A DNA stretch of 64,000 nt, from assembly GCF_021354595.1 (NCBI RefSeq), contig NZ_JADWYJ010000003.1, forward strand, positions 496,001 through 560,000, given 5' to 3'. Shown here piece by piece: positions 18,403-27,403 of the stretch. Source of the stretch: Maribellus sp. CM-23 (GTDB lineage: Bacteria; Bacteroidota; Bacteroidia; Bacteroidales; Prolixibacteraceae). A program made the position numbers and the translations under genes. Within the stretch, counting starts at the first letter, position 1, and the number at the start of each line of letters is the position of its first letter. The notes beneath the pieces are model-generated. The model worked only from the letters and a program-made list of their open reading frames with translations, was not told the DNA's origin and ran no database searches.

Positions 18403-21400
18403 TTATTCTCTTTTGTAAATGAGTTTGCCGTTGAAAACTGTGTCTCCAACTTTCATTTTGTAGAAGTACATACCGCTCACCTGGTTTTCGGGTTTAAACT
18501 CGGCATTGTAAACCGTATTCTCTTCCACGAAGCCATCGTAAATGGTTTGAACCATCCGGCCTGCCATGTCGTAAACATCGATTCTGGCCTGCGTAGCTAC
18601 CGGCGAAACAAATTCGAAACGTGCCTGTTCGCTAAACGGATTCGGGTAAACGCTCAACTGTGTTTCGGTAACGATGGTTTGACTGGTGGTGGCTATCTCT
18701 GCAGATTTGTTTTTACCCGGCTTGGGTGTACTTTCATCTGATGTTGTTCCATCTGTCTTAACTTCAATGTAATTATCTTCGCCGGGATCAAGTTCTTGTT
18801 CTTCAGTAATCTGGTTGCCATCTAGACTGTAGTTGCTAGAGAACCAGATACCGCCTGCGCTATTGAAGTATGTGATACCAATTGTCTCAGTGTCATCATC
18901 TACTTCGGGATCTGGATCGGTCATTGTAACATGAAGAGGAGAATTACCTTCAATACCAACGTAAACACCATCAATTTTTTCAGCAAGATTTGCTTTGGCA
19001 TCGAAAATGGCTTGTCCGTTTGCTAAGGTAAGTTCATACCCTTCTTCTTCAGAGTTATATGTTTCTCCATTTCCCATCACCAATAAATTAATGGCGTTGG
19101 AAGTAATCTTATAAAAATGTATATGATCATCCAATGTGCCATCCGATTTGTACCAGCTTTGAATCCAAATAGTCATTTTCCCCTGAGGATTGGTTTTCTT
19201 TTTATTGTAAGTAACATTGAATTCAAATGAAGTTTTGTAATCTTTGGCTCCTCTGATCTGTCCATTCGAATCTTCATTTGTCATTAATCCAGATCCGGCA
19301 ATCGATCCTCCCGGAACAGGTTTTGCAACGGTTACATAGGCATCAGGCAAATCATTAATATTGAAATTATTGGTATAGCCACCTGTGACTTCCACCCAAA
19401 TCGGATATCTTTCCTGTTGCGTGTTTCCAATATCAAATTGAACATCGGCACTGGCAATTCCCACTGATCCATCAGTCATTTGAACAAGCCCCACGGGCAA
19501 GTCTTTAGCACTGGGTATGACTTTCATATTACCGTTTGCATCTTCCATCCAGAAGGTAACTTTGGCTCCTCTTAAATCTCCGGTTGGAGAGTTATTATCT
19601 TTAAGAACGGTTGCTAAAGTTATGGTTCCTGTACTTGAGTTAGGACCTGTTGTCCAGGCGAGAAGTGTGCCTGTATAGAATCCTTGAATGGCGTCGAATG
19701 CCTTGGCGTCTCGTGAGAAGACTTTGAAAGAAGTTGGCTCACTGGTGCTTCCGTCGTAGTAACTGGTGGATGGAGAGAATTTGGCAACAAGTTCATATTC
19801 TCCCGGCATTTCGGTGATTTTATGAATCAGTGTTGCCCTGAGTTTTGTAGGATAACCTTCTTCATTGTATGGAATTGGATAGGCCGGAGCCGAACCAACC
19901 GAAACATTATTCAGGAAGAATTCAACCTGACCGGCAAAATCATTTGATTGACAATTGGACTCTATTTCTGCATAGAAAGTGATGTCATCCATGTAGCGTG
20001 CCGATTCAGCACTGATTTTGGCAACGGTTGTTGTTGGTACATACACGGTTACTGTTGCAGTTGCACTGGCAGAATTGTCACATTCGTCGGTAACGGTTAA
20101 GGTGACAGTGTTTTCACCAATATTATCACAGCTAAATTCTGTTATATCTAATTCCATTAATGGATCAGAATCACAATTATCAGAAGAGCCATTGTCAATA
20201 TCTTCTGGCGAAATGGTTACTGTTCCATCGGGGCCCAAACGAACTTCGATGTTTTGTGTTGTTACAGTTGGAGGAGTTTCGTCGCTTCCGCTAACCTTAT
20301 AAACCTGACCGGCAAGTGGGTTCCCACATTTGTCCTGAACCTCAAAAGTATAAGTGATTGTCCAGTCGCAATCGTCTCCTGAAACTACAGCAGTTGATAA
20401 GAATACAGATAAATCACCTCCACAGTTGTCTGCATAACCACTGACGGCAAGGTCTGTATCAAATCCTGCGTCTGCTTCTTCCTGCGTGGGTTTGCAGTCG
20501 TTTACATCGCTTATGTCTGAAGGAGGAGTGCCTGTTGGTGCGGTTAAATCACCACCTTGGTGTTGGTATGTCAGGCCTTCCAGCGGATTGTTGCATTCAT
20601 CGAATACCGTGTAATAATAGGTTACGGTCCAGTCACAATCATTTCCGGTGGTTTTTGTACTGTCAAGCGATGCTGAAACATCTTGTCCGCAATTATCCGA
20701 ATAGCCAGTAATTGCACTGGCGTCATTCCATTCTGGAACTGTACTTTGGGCATCCGCCATACAGGCATCATATTCTGTAGGATCGTTGAATGGTGTGCCG
20801 GTTAGAGTAGGTGCGATTTGGTCGCTACCGTTGTGTTGATATATCAGGCCTTCCAGCGGATTGTTGCATTCGTCGAACACGGTGTAATAATAGGTTACGG
20901 TCCAGTCACAATCATTTCCGGTGGTTTTTGTACTATCAAGCGATGCTGAAACATCCTGCCCGCAATTATCCGAGTAGCCAGTAATTGCATTGGCTTCACT
21001 CCATTCCGGAACTGTACTTTGGGCATCCGCCATACATGCATTGTATTCAGTAGGATCGGAGAATGGTGTGCCGGTTAAAGTAGGTGCGGTCTGGTCGCTA
21101 CCGTTGTGTTCGTATGTTTGTTCTGCTAACGGATTGTTGCATTCATCGAACACGGTGTAATAATAGGTTACGGTCCAGTAACAATCATTTCCTGTTGTTT
21201 TTGTACTGTCGAGCGATGCTGAAACATCCTGACCGCAATTGTCCGAGTAGCCGGTAATTGCATTGGCTTCATTCCATTCCGGAACTGTACTTTGGGCATT
21301 CGCCATACACGCATCGTATTCAGTAGCATCGCTGAATGGTGTTCCGCTTAGAGCAGGTGCCGTTTGGTCGCTACCGTTGTGTTCGTATGTTTGTTCTGCC

Positions 21401-23232
21401 AACGGATTGTTGCATTCATCGAACACGGTGTAATAATAGGTTACTGTCCAGTCACAATCATTTCCGGTGGTTTTTGTACTGTCAAGCGATGCTGAAACAT
21501 CTTGTCCGCAATTGTCCGAGTAGCCGGTAATTGCATCGGCTTCACTCCATTCCGGAACTTCACTTTGGGCATCCGCCATACACGCATTGTATTCAGTAGG
21601 ATCGGTGAATGGTGTTCCGCTTAAAGCAGGTGCGGTCTGGTCGCTACCGTTGTGTTCGTATGTTTGTTCTGCCAACGGATTGTTGCATTCATCGAACACG
21701 GTGTAATAATAGGTTACTGTCCAGTCACAATCACTACCGGTTGTTTTTGTACTGTCAAGCGATGCTGAAACATCCTGTTCGCAATTATCCGAGTAGCCAG
21801 TAATTGCATTGGCTTCATTCCATTCAGGAACTGTACTTTGAGCATTCGCCATACATGCATCGTATTCTTTAGGATCGGAGAATGGTGTTCCGCTTAAAGC
21901 AGGGGCGGTTTGGTCACTTCCAGAGTAAGAAACAATTGGCGATGGATCTACATGATTCCCCGCATCGTCATAAACATCGTAAGTATAGGTTACAGACCAG
22001 CCACAATTGTCGTTATCTGGGGCTTCCTGCGTGGTTTTGTCAACATTTACCACACCGCAGTTATCCGAGAAATAGGCTTTTATGTCGTCAGCTGTTGGGC
22101 CAGCCGGCATGTCAGAATAACAAAGATTCATATCGGATGCTCCGGATGGTAAAGAGCCGTTTGGAACGGGAGCGTCATCGTCGGTAACAGTTACGGTAAA
22201 ACTGCAGGTTGCATCATCGCCTATGCCATTGCTGGCTGTAAGAGTAACGTAGGTAAGACCTTTTTCAAATATGGAACCGCTTCCATCGCCGCTTCCGCTT
22301 CCGCTTGTTGCACCTGTAAATTCATAGCTAATGTCAGGTGTTGGGTTTCCGTCAACAGCTACGGTGTAGGTTACCTGCGTATTGCAAGCATCTGTATCTG
22401 TTCCGGTTTGAATATTCCCGGGACATGTGGTAAACGAAGGGGGAATTCCCAACTGGAAAATTCCACTTGTGTTATCCGTAATATCACCTGTTGTGGCTAA
22501 ACAGTCGTCGTCAGAATTCGGATACCAGGCACGTACACCAAAATAAACAGGATCTGTGCCCAATAATTCAGGATTGGTAACAGTTAGAGTCAGCTCTGTA
22601 GTTGTTTCATCTTCTCTTGTGCCAGGCGACCAGTTCATGTATGGAATAGCCGGATTGAATGAATAAGTCATCCCCGGATGCGAAAATATTGAATTTCCAA
22701 TAGCTTCTTTTAGGCAGATTCCAATGTTTAGATTGCCTGAATTACCTGCTTCCTGCGACCTGTAAATTGTAATTTCGTATGTAACAGATCCTGTTTGTCC
22801 AGGCAAAACATATCCCTCCTGAGGACCAATCTCAACAGCGCCAATCTTGTCTTGGGCATCCGTAAAATCAGCATACGCCACCAGTCCACTACTTTGTCCT
22901 GTTGCAGTGAGAAGAAATATCTCTCCCAGATCTGATGGATTAATTATGTAACTTTCATCGTGAATATTACCATTTGCATCGGCAACAACATAAATATTTT
23001 CATCATAATGAGTGATGTAAAACATGTGCTCAATCAGAAGTTCAACGGTTTCGCCGGGAAGCCATCCACTTCCGTCAATAACGACCGTTTCTCCCGGGTA
23101 GTAGTCTGCTTTGTCAGTCATAACAATTGCTTCCTGGGCAAAGTTGTTTTTGGCCGACAGCAGCAAAAATCCCGCAAGCAGCAGTACAAGCGCCGTTCGG
23201 GACTTTTGTAAGGTCATGTAAATTTTTTTCAT
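18403..23232 (-). CDS. Giant secreted Cys-rich repeat protein with T9SS sorting domain
   Basis: 1609 residues. The ATG at 23232 is chosen because it gives a clean signal peptide (about 1-33, ending NFAQ). Then come an adhesin-like N-terminal domain (TDKADYYPGETVVIDGSGWLPGE), an HYR-like domain (about 300-350), a divergent repeat, five near-identical 91-residue repeats (about 441-895, four Cys each), a further divergent copy, Ig-like domains, and a type A T9SS sorting domain (last ~85 residues, SVYPNPFSEQ). It is expected to be exported by T9SS and held at the cell surface. The role is unknown; adhesion or matrix function is inferred from architecture. Confidence 0.88.
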   Translation of the reverse strand: MKKIYMTLQKSRTALVLLLAGFLLLSAKNNFAQEAIVMTDKADYYPGETVVIDGSGWLPGETVELLIEHMFYITHYDENIYVVADANGNIHDESYIINPSDLGEIFLLTATGQSSGLVAYADFTDAQDKIGAVEIGPQEGYVLPGQTGSVTYEITIYRSQEAGNSGNLNIGICLKEAIGNSIFSHPGMTYSFNPAIPYMNWSPGTREDETTTELTLTVTNPELLGTDPVYFGVRAWYPNSDDDCLATTGDITDNTSGIFQLGIPPSFTTCPGNIQTGTDTDACNTQVTYTVAVDGNPTPDISYEFTGATSGSGSGDGSGSIFEKGLTYVTLTASNGIGDDATCSFTVTVTDDDAPVPNGSLPSGASDMNLCYSDMPAGPTADDIKAYFSDNCGVVNVDKTTQEAPDNDNCGWSVTYTYDVYDDAGNHVDPSPIVSYSGSDQTAPALSGTPFSDPKEYDACMANAQSTVPEWNEANAITGYSDNCEQDVSASLDSTKTTGSDCDWTVTYYYTVFDECNNPLAEQTYEHNGSDQTAPALSGTPFTDPTEYNACMADAQSEVPEWSEADAITGYSDNCGQDVSASLDSTKTTGNDCDWTVTYYYTVFDECNNPLAEQTYEHNGSDQTAPALSGTPFSDATEYDACMANAQSTVPEWNEANAITGYSDNCGQDVSASLDSTKTTGNDCYWTVTYYYTVFDECNNPLAEQTYEHNGSDQTAPTLTGTPFSDPTEYNACMADAQSTVPEWSEANAITGYSDNCGQDVSASLDSTKTTGNDCDWTVTYYYTVFDECNNPLEGLIYQHNGSDQIAPTLTGTPFNDPTEYDACMADAQSTVPEWNDASAITGYSDNCGQDVSASLDSTKTTGNDCDWTVTYYYTVFDECNNPLEGLTYQHQGGDLTAPTGTPPSDISDVNDCKPTQEEADAGFDTDLAVSGYADNCGGDLSVFLSTAVVSGDDCDWTITYTFEVQDKCGNPLAGQVYKVSGSDETPPTVTTQNIEVRLGPDGTVTISPEDIDNGSSDNCDSDPLMELDITEFSCDNIGENTVTLTVTDECDNSASATATVTVYVPTTTVAKISAESARYMDDITFYAEIESNCQSNDFAGQVEFFLNNVSVGSAPAYPIPYNEEGYPTKLRATLIHKITEMPGEYELVAKFSPSTSYYDGSTSEPTSFKVFSRDAKAFDAIQGFYTGTLLAWTTGPNSSTGTITLATVLKDNNSPTGDLRGAKVTFWMEDANGNMKVIPSAKDLPVGLVQMTDGSVGIASADVQFDIGNTQQERYPIWVEVTGGYTNNFNINDLPDAYVTVAKPVPGGSIAGSGLMTNEDSNGQIRGAKDYKTSFEFNVTYNKKKTNPQGKMTIWIQSWYKSDGTLDDHIHFYKITSNAINLLVMGNGETYNSEEEGYELTLANGQAIFDAKANLAEKIDGVYVGIEGNSPLHVTMTDPDPEVDDDTETIGITYFNSAGGIWFSSNYSLDGNQITEEQELDPGEDNYIEVKTDGTTSDESTPKPGKNKSAEIATTSQTIVTETQLSVYPNPFSEQARFEFVSPVATQARIDVYDMAGRMVQTIYDGFVEENTVYNAEFKPENQVSGMYFYKMKVGDTVFNGKLIYKRE
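20548..21912. repeat. Five tandem copies of a 273-bp coding repeat
   Basis: The marker GTCGCTACCG or its variants recurs at 20548 (degenerate), 20821, 21094, 21367, 21640 and 21913 (degenerate), always exactly 273 bp apart. Each unit encodes 91 residues with four cysteines (DACM, DNC, CDW, DECNN). Diverged copies flank the array on both sides. Confidence 0.92.
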
Positions 23233-23845
23233 TTTTCGTTTGTTTTGAGTTAAGGTTTTTAATTTTCCCACATTCTTGTATTGAACGAAGTTGGTAGACA
23301 TTGATAAATGCCTTGTAAAGAGTACTTATGAAAAGTGTTAGAATGTTTTCAATGAGTTGGTAAAATGTCAAATCATGAGGTTTGATTTAGAATGACAGCA
23401 AATGTTATTTGCACGCCACTTAGGAACGTGGTGCGGCTTAAATCCTTGTAACATTTGAATTACACCAAGGCTTACAATAATTCGACAGGAAAAACATTTG
23501 ACGTATTTTTCCATTGGTTCTGCGTTTAAAAAGTAAGTGGTGTTAAAAGAAGAGAAACCCTTATTTTTTATCTTCAATTAACAGTACGTAAATTACGGAA
23601 TTTTATAATGTGCTGTATTTCAGGTGTGTCCCAATATGGAAAAATAAATATTGTATTAAAAAGCCTGTTTTTACAATGTTTTGGGATTTTACTATTAGCA
23701 GAAAATGACGCAAAAAGCATTTAGTTTCTAATTTTGAGAATGTATAAAAATGGAACTAGTGACTTATTAAAGTCATATCCATTGTATTTTATATAAGGAA
23801 GTTTGGCTAGTGAGTTGATAGTCAGTGCTTGGTAGCTCTCGTGTA
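23233..23845. other. Intergenic stretch upstream of the 1609-residue protein gene
   Basis: With the neighbouring terminator this makes a ~700-bp AT-rich gap. It contains a motif at 23276-23295 shared with the pat upstream region (listed separately). No coding frame or RNA gene was recognised. Confidence 0.45.
23276..23295 (-). promoter_or_regulatory. 20-bp motif shared with the pat upstream region, copy 1
   Basis: The minus strand reads ACCAACTTCGTTCAATACAA, 18 of 20 identical to the copy at 36672-36691. Its nearest base lies 44 bp before the ATG at 23232, the same distance as in the other copy. A looser match (ATTTAT..CAATG) continues upstream in both. Possible shared promoter or operator. 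Confidence 0.4.
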
Positions 23846-23882
23846 AAAATAGACCGACAGGCAATGCCTGCCAGTCTATTTT
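23846..23882 (-). terminator. Terminator of the 999-residue protein gene
   Basis: Long hairpin with arms about 23846-23862 and 23866-23882 and a 3-nt loop. The two mismatches become G.U pairs on the minus strand, and it ends in a T-run, so it is read on the minus strand, 54 bp after the stop at 23936. Confidence 0.8.
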
Positions 23883-23935
23883 CCTCCGGACATAATAATG
23901 TAGTGTTAAAATTAATCTCCGAAGCCAGTGTAAAA

Positions 23936-26935
23936 CTATTGCTTGATCTGTAATAGTTTTCCTGTAAGTTGTTTATCTCCTGTCCTGAATTTATAGATCA
24001 GGGTAGTAGATTGTTGTTTCGGCAGGCTCACTTCAAAAGTGTTAATGCCCGCGTTCAAATGCCCTTGATGTATGATTTTCACTTTTTGTCCCAGCATATT
24101 GAATAGTTCCAGACTTCCATTACTTTCTTCAGGAACGTTAACTTCAAATTTTACCTGATCACTGAAAGGATTTGGATAAGCTTTCACCGAGAATTTGGTA
24201 TTTACACTCTCTCCAATAGCTACCGATTTTACCGTCTGGGCAATAGGTGCAGATTTAACAGCTTGTACAATAGTTGCTGATTTAGTAGATAATCCACAAG
24301 AATCGGCATTAAGAGAAATGCAATCACCGATTTGGATTGTTACCTTGTAGCCCGAACCGGCAGGGATATTGCTGAAAGATGTGTCACTCTCATTAACTGC
24401 AACGATAGAATTCCCGGGGAATACACCCGCAATATCATCTCCGTTCTTATCTTTTATCGTATATGTTGCACCCTTAACCACATTTGTAATTGTAACACTA
24501 AATGTTGAATCATCACAAGCAGGTGGATTGTAAGCAACTATTGGAGCCGCCGGAGCCGGGTTTATTATCAGTGTATCCGCAATCCGATACAGGCTTTTAC
24601 AACCAGTCAGGTCATTTACAGCTTCTCCAAATAAAATAAGAGTATCAGCAACTGTGCTGACCAGGGAAGCAGGGTCTACAACATTGCCATTGGTCTGCGC
24701 GTCGTACCAGACAATTGAAACACCATCGGGAGCAGTGGCCGAAGCCGTTAAAGTTTGCTCTTCTCCTGTTTCACATTCCGTTACATTAACCGGATTGGTT
24801 GGGGCCGCCGGAGCCGGATTTATAATCAGGGTATCTGCAGTTCGATACAGGCTTTTGCAACCAGTCAGGTCATTTACAGCTTCTCCATATAATACAAGGG
24901 TATCAGCAACAATGCTGACCAGAGTAGCGGGATCTACAACATTGCCATTGGTCTCTGTATCGTACCAAACAATTGAAACACCATCAGGGACAGTAGCTGT
25001 AGCCGTCAAGGTTTGTTCTTCTCCTGTTTCACATTCCGTAACATTAACCGGGTTGGTTGGGGCCGCCGGAGCCGGATTTATTATCAGGGTATCCGCAGTC
25101 CGATACAGGCTTTTACAGCCAGTCTGATCTACAGCTTCTCCATATAAAATAAGGGTATCAGCAACTGTGCTGACGAGGGAAGCGGGGTCTACAACATTAC
25201 CATTGGTCTCGGCATCGTACCAGACAATTGAAACACCATCAGGAACAGTGGCCGATGCGGTTAAAGTTTGTTCCTCTCCTGTTTCACATTCCGTAACATT
25301 AACCGGATTGGTTGGGGCCGCCGGAGCCGGATTTATAATCAGGGTATCCGCAGTACGATCAAGGCTGGTACATAGTGTTAATCTATTAACGGTCTCTCCA
25401 TATAAAATAAGGGTATCCGCAACTGTGCTGACCAAGGTAGGTGGGTAGACTTCATCGCCACCGCTCGGTGCATTGTACCAAATAATAGTATCGCCATCGG
25501 GGACAGTAGCTGTAGCCGTCAAAGTTTGTTCTTCCCCTGTTTCACATTCCGTAACATTAATCGGATTGGTTGGGGCCGCCGGAGCCGGATTTATAATCAG
25601 GGTATCCGCAGTACGATCAAGGCTGGTACATAGCGTTAATTTATTGACGGTTTCTCCGTATAAAATAAGGGTATCTGCAACTGTGCTAACCAAAGCAGGT
25701 GGGTAGACTTCATCGCCACCGCTCGGTGCATTGTACCAAATAATAGTATCGCCATCTGGGACAGTAGCAGTTGCGGTCAAGGTTTGTTCTTCTCCGTTTT
25801 CACACACTGTAACTGGAACTGCATCAGTTGGCGCAACAGGGTTATCAAATACTTCAACGCTAACGGTATCATCTTCCACACAGCCATTGGTATCAGTAAA
25901 TGTGTAAATCACTTCGAAAGTGCCGACTCCTGCAACTGACGGATCGAGGGTCGCTGTTCCGTCTCCTTTATCCGTAAAGCTTTCTGCAGGTGCATTTGTG
26001 CTGAATACTCCCGAAATACCTTCATTGGGTTTTGGTGAACCTTCAAACGACATCGTACTGCCATCAACACACACATCCAATGGATCTGTTAATGTAACTG
26101 TCGGGCTTGGATAAACAATTAAGGCAACAATAGCAACAGAAGAGGGATACGGTGGGATGGTGCTGGTGACCTTTGCGTATACATCTTCTTCAGCACTCTT
26201 GGTGGTATAACTTTCAGGATTACTAATTAGAGAATCTAATGCAGAATCTTTATACCATTCAATGGTTACATCGGTTGATTTTGTAACAAGAGTATCAAGA
26301 CTTCTCAAATTAAAGGTGGCTGTGGTACCTCCCGGAACATCAGGACAGCTCTCATGAGAAAAATTTTTAGCCAATGGGATTTCAACAGCAATATAATCAC
26401 CGCCAGGCAACGAAAAACATTTAGACGGGGTTTTGGGACATTGGAAAGCTTCACCTTCGCAAAAATTCTTATTTCCGGTTCCCCAGGCAATATAAACATC
26501 TGTTAGTGCAATTGCCGTTCCGCATGGCCAGGATAGCGTTTGATTAAATGTTACTCTATTCAAAGGTTGGTTTAGGGTGTCGCCAAAACACTGGCTCATA
26601 GAATCGAGTGTTCCACGGGGTACTCCAAGATCTAATTCTTTAATTTTAGTGTAAATCGAAACGCCTACGCGCGGGGTGTTGGTTGATAGCTCCAAAGTCA
26701 AATAAACGATAGCATCTTGGCCGTTTTCACAGACAAAATTTGAATCTAACGGATTTCCAAATTCATCCGATAAATAGGCATTCTCAATCTGTATGTCGTT
26801 GGAAGTACAGCCTGACACGCAATCAGCAGGCGTTGTTTGTGCATAAGTGGTCATGGAAGCCGCCATAAATAGTCCCGTAATCAACACTATTATTGCTGCG
26901 CGGGATGAACTAAAAATTTGGTAAATTTTTTTCAT
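23936..26935 (-). CDS. Large secreted Ig-like repeat protein with T9SS sorting domain
   Basis: 999 residues with a signal peptide (about 1-33, ending TYAQ) that resembles the one in the neighbouring 1609-residue protein. A unique N-terminal domain (about 34-270) is followed by Ig-like/PKD-like segments, five 85-86-residue Ig-like repeats (about 369-798, beginning PAPAAPTNPVNVTECETGEE), a linker, and a type A T9SS sorting domain (last ~85 residues, AYPNPFSDQVKFEV). The repeats match the Ig-like modules often found in Bacteroidota surface proteins. It is expected at the cell surface or in the medium; function unknown. Confidence 0.87.
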   Translation of the reverse strand: MKKIYQIFSSSRAAIIVLITGLFMAASMTTYAQTTPADCVSGCTSNDIQIENAYLSDEFGNPLDSNFVCENGQDAIVYLTLELSTNTPRVGVSIYTKIKELDLGVPRGTLDSMSQCFGDTLNQPLNRVTFNQTLSWPCGTAIALTDVYIAWGTGNKNFCEGEAFQCPKTPSKCFSLPGGDYIAVEIPLAKNFSHESCPDVPGGTTATFNLRSLDTLVTKSTDVTIEWYKDSALDSLISNPESYTTKSAEEDVYAKVTSTIPPYPSSVAIVALIVYPSPTVTLTDPLDVCVDGSTMSFEGSPKPNEGISGVFSTNAPAESFTDKGDGTATLDPSVAGVGTFEVIYTFTDTNGCVEDDTVSVEVFDNPVAPTDAVPVTVCENGEEQTLTATATVPDGDTIIWYNAPSGGDEVYPPALVSTVADTLILYGETVNKLTLCTSLDRTADTLIINPAPAAPTNPINVTECETGEEQTLTATATVPDGDTIIWYNAPSGGDEVYPPTLVSTVADTLILYGETVNRLTLCTSLDRTADTLIINPAPAAPTNPVNVTECETGEEQTLTASATVPDGVSIVWYDAETNGNVVDPASLVSTVADTLILYGEAVDQTGCKSLYRTADTLIINPAPAAPTNPVNVTECETGEEQTLTATATVPDGVSIVWYDTETNGNVVDPATLVSIVADTLVLYGEAVNDLTGCKSLYRTADTLIINPAPAAPTNPVNVTECETGEEQTLTASATAPDGVSIVWYDAQTNGNVVDPASLVSTVADTLILFGEAVNDLTGCKSLYRIADTLIINPAPAAPIVAYNPPACDDSTFSVTITNVVKGATYTIKDKNGDDIAGVFPGNSIVAVNESDTSFSNIPAGSGYKVTIQIGDCISLNADSCGLSTKSATIVQAVKSAPIAQTVKSVAIGESVNTKFSVKAYPNPFSDQVKFEVNVPEESNGSLELFNMLGQKVKIIHQGHLNAGINTFEVSLPKQQSTTLIYKFRTGDKQLTGKLLQIKQ
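24543..25829. repeat. Five tandem copies of a 255-258-bp coding repeat
   Basis: The marker GGGGCCGCCGG recurs at 24543 (one mismatch), 24801, 25059, 25314 and 25572, at spacings of 258, 258, 255 and 258 bp. The 255-bp unit lacks one codon (VDQTGCKS against VNDLTGCKS). Each unit encodes one Ig-like module. Confidence 0.9.
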
Positions 26936-27349
26936 CTTGTTTGATTTTTTATTAAAAATGAAGTAAGATACCTAGAGCCCAAACACAGCTTTACCAGACT
27001 TTCTATTGGGTAGAGTCTTAAATTGCAGTCGTAAGAACACGGAGTTTGATAATATGAAAGAGGTTAATCTTAGATGCTCTCGACGTGCTTTGCCTTGGAA
27101 TACACGTTGGATTTTTATGAAGTACGTTCCTGTAAGAAATTATTTACTGAATTTCTTATGCACCAGGTTCAAATAAAAGGTGGAGAATTGAGATGATACC
27201 CTATTTTTTTATCTTAATTCACCCTATTCAAGTTAAGAATATTTTTCTGTTTATTGAATGTTTACCAGTCCTAATTATAGAAAATGGCGAGGTAATGAAT
27301 GAAAATACCATTAAAACGGCACAAATAATTCTTCTAGGTAGCCTAAAAC
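26936..27349. other. Intergenic stretch with a 9-bp inverted repeat
   Basis: Upstream of the 999-residue protein gene. A perfect inverted repeat TAAGAAATT/AATTTCTTA (27133-27141 and 27150-27158) with an 8-bp spacer could be an operator, about 200 bp before the start. No gene was recognised. Confidence 0.4.
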
Positions 27350-27387
27350 AATCTCAGGCTGAACCGACCGTGGGCCAGCCTGAGATA
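27350..27387 (-). terminator. Hairpin downstream of the FAD/Fe-S oxidase gene
   Basis: 11-bp perfect arms (27351-27361 and 27376-27386, ATCTCAGGCTG / CAGCCTGAGAT) with a 14-nt loop, 18 bp past the stop at 27404. The T-run on the minus strand is short, so strength is uncertain. Confidence 0.6.
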
Positions 27388-27403
27388 TTGAATTAACTTC
27401 AAA

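Noticed and set aside
18186..18449. 87-codon minus-strand frame overlapping the terminator and end of the large repeat protein gene
   Set aside because: Runs through a perfect terminator hairpin and overlaps the conserved T9SS domain in another frame.
21336..22187. Plus-strand frames repeating every 273 bp
   Set aside because: Antisense shadows of the 273-bp repeat in the 1609-residue protein gene.
24654..25706. Plus-strand periodic frames (24654-25127, 25167-25448, 25473-25706) opposite the Ig-like repeats
   Set aside because: They are antisense shadows created by the repeat period of the minus-strand gene; the minus frame has a signal peptide and T9SS domain.
20548..25829. Repeat arrays considered as CRISPR or satellite DNA
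   Set aside because: Units are 255-273 bp, coding and in frame, with no short direct repeats and unique spacers.
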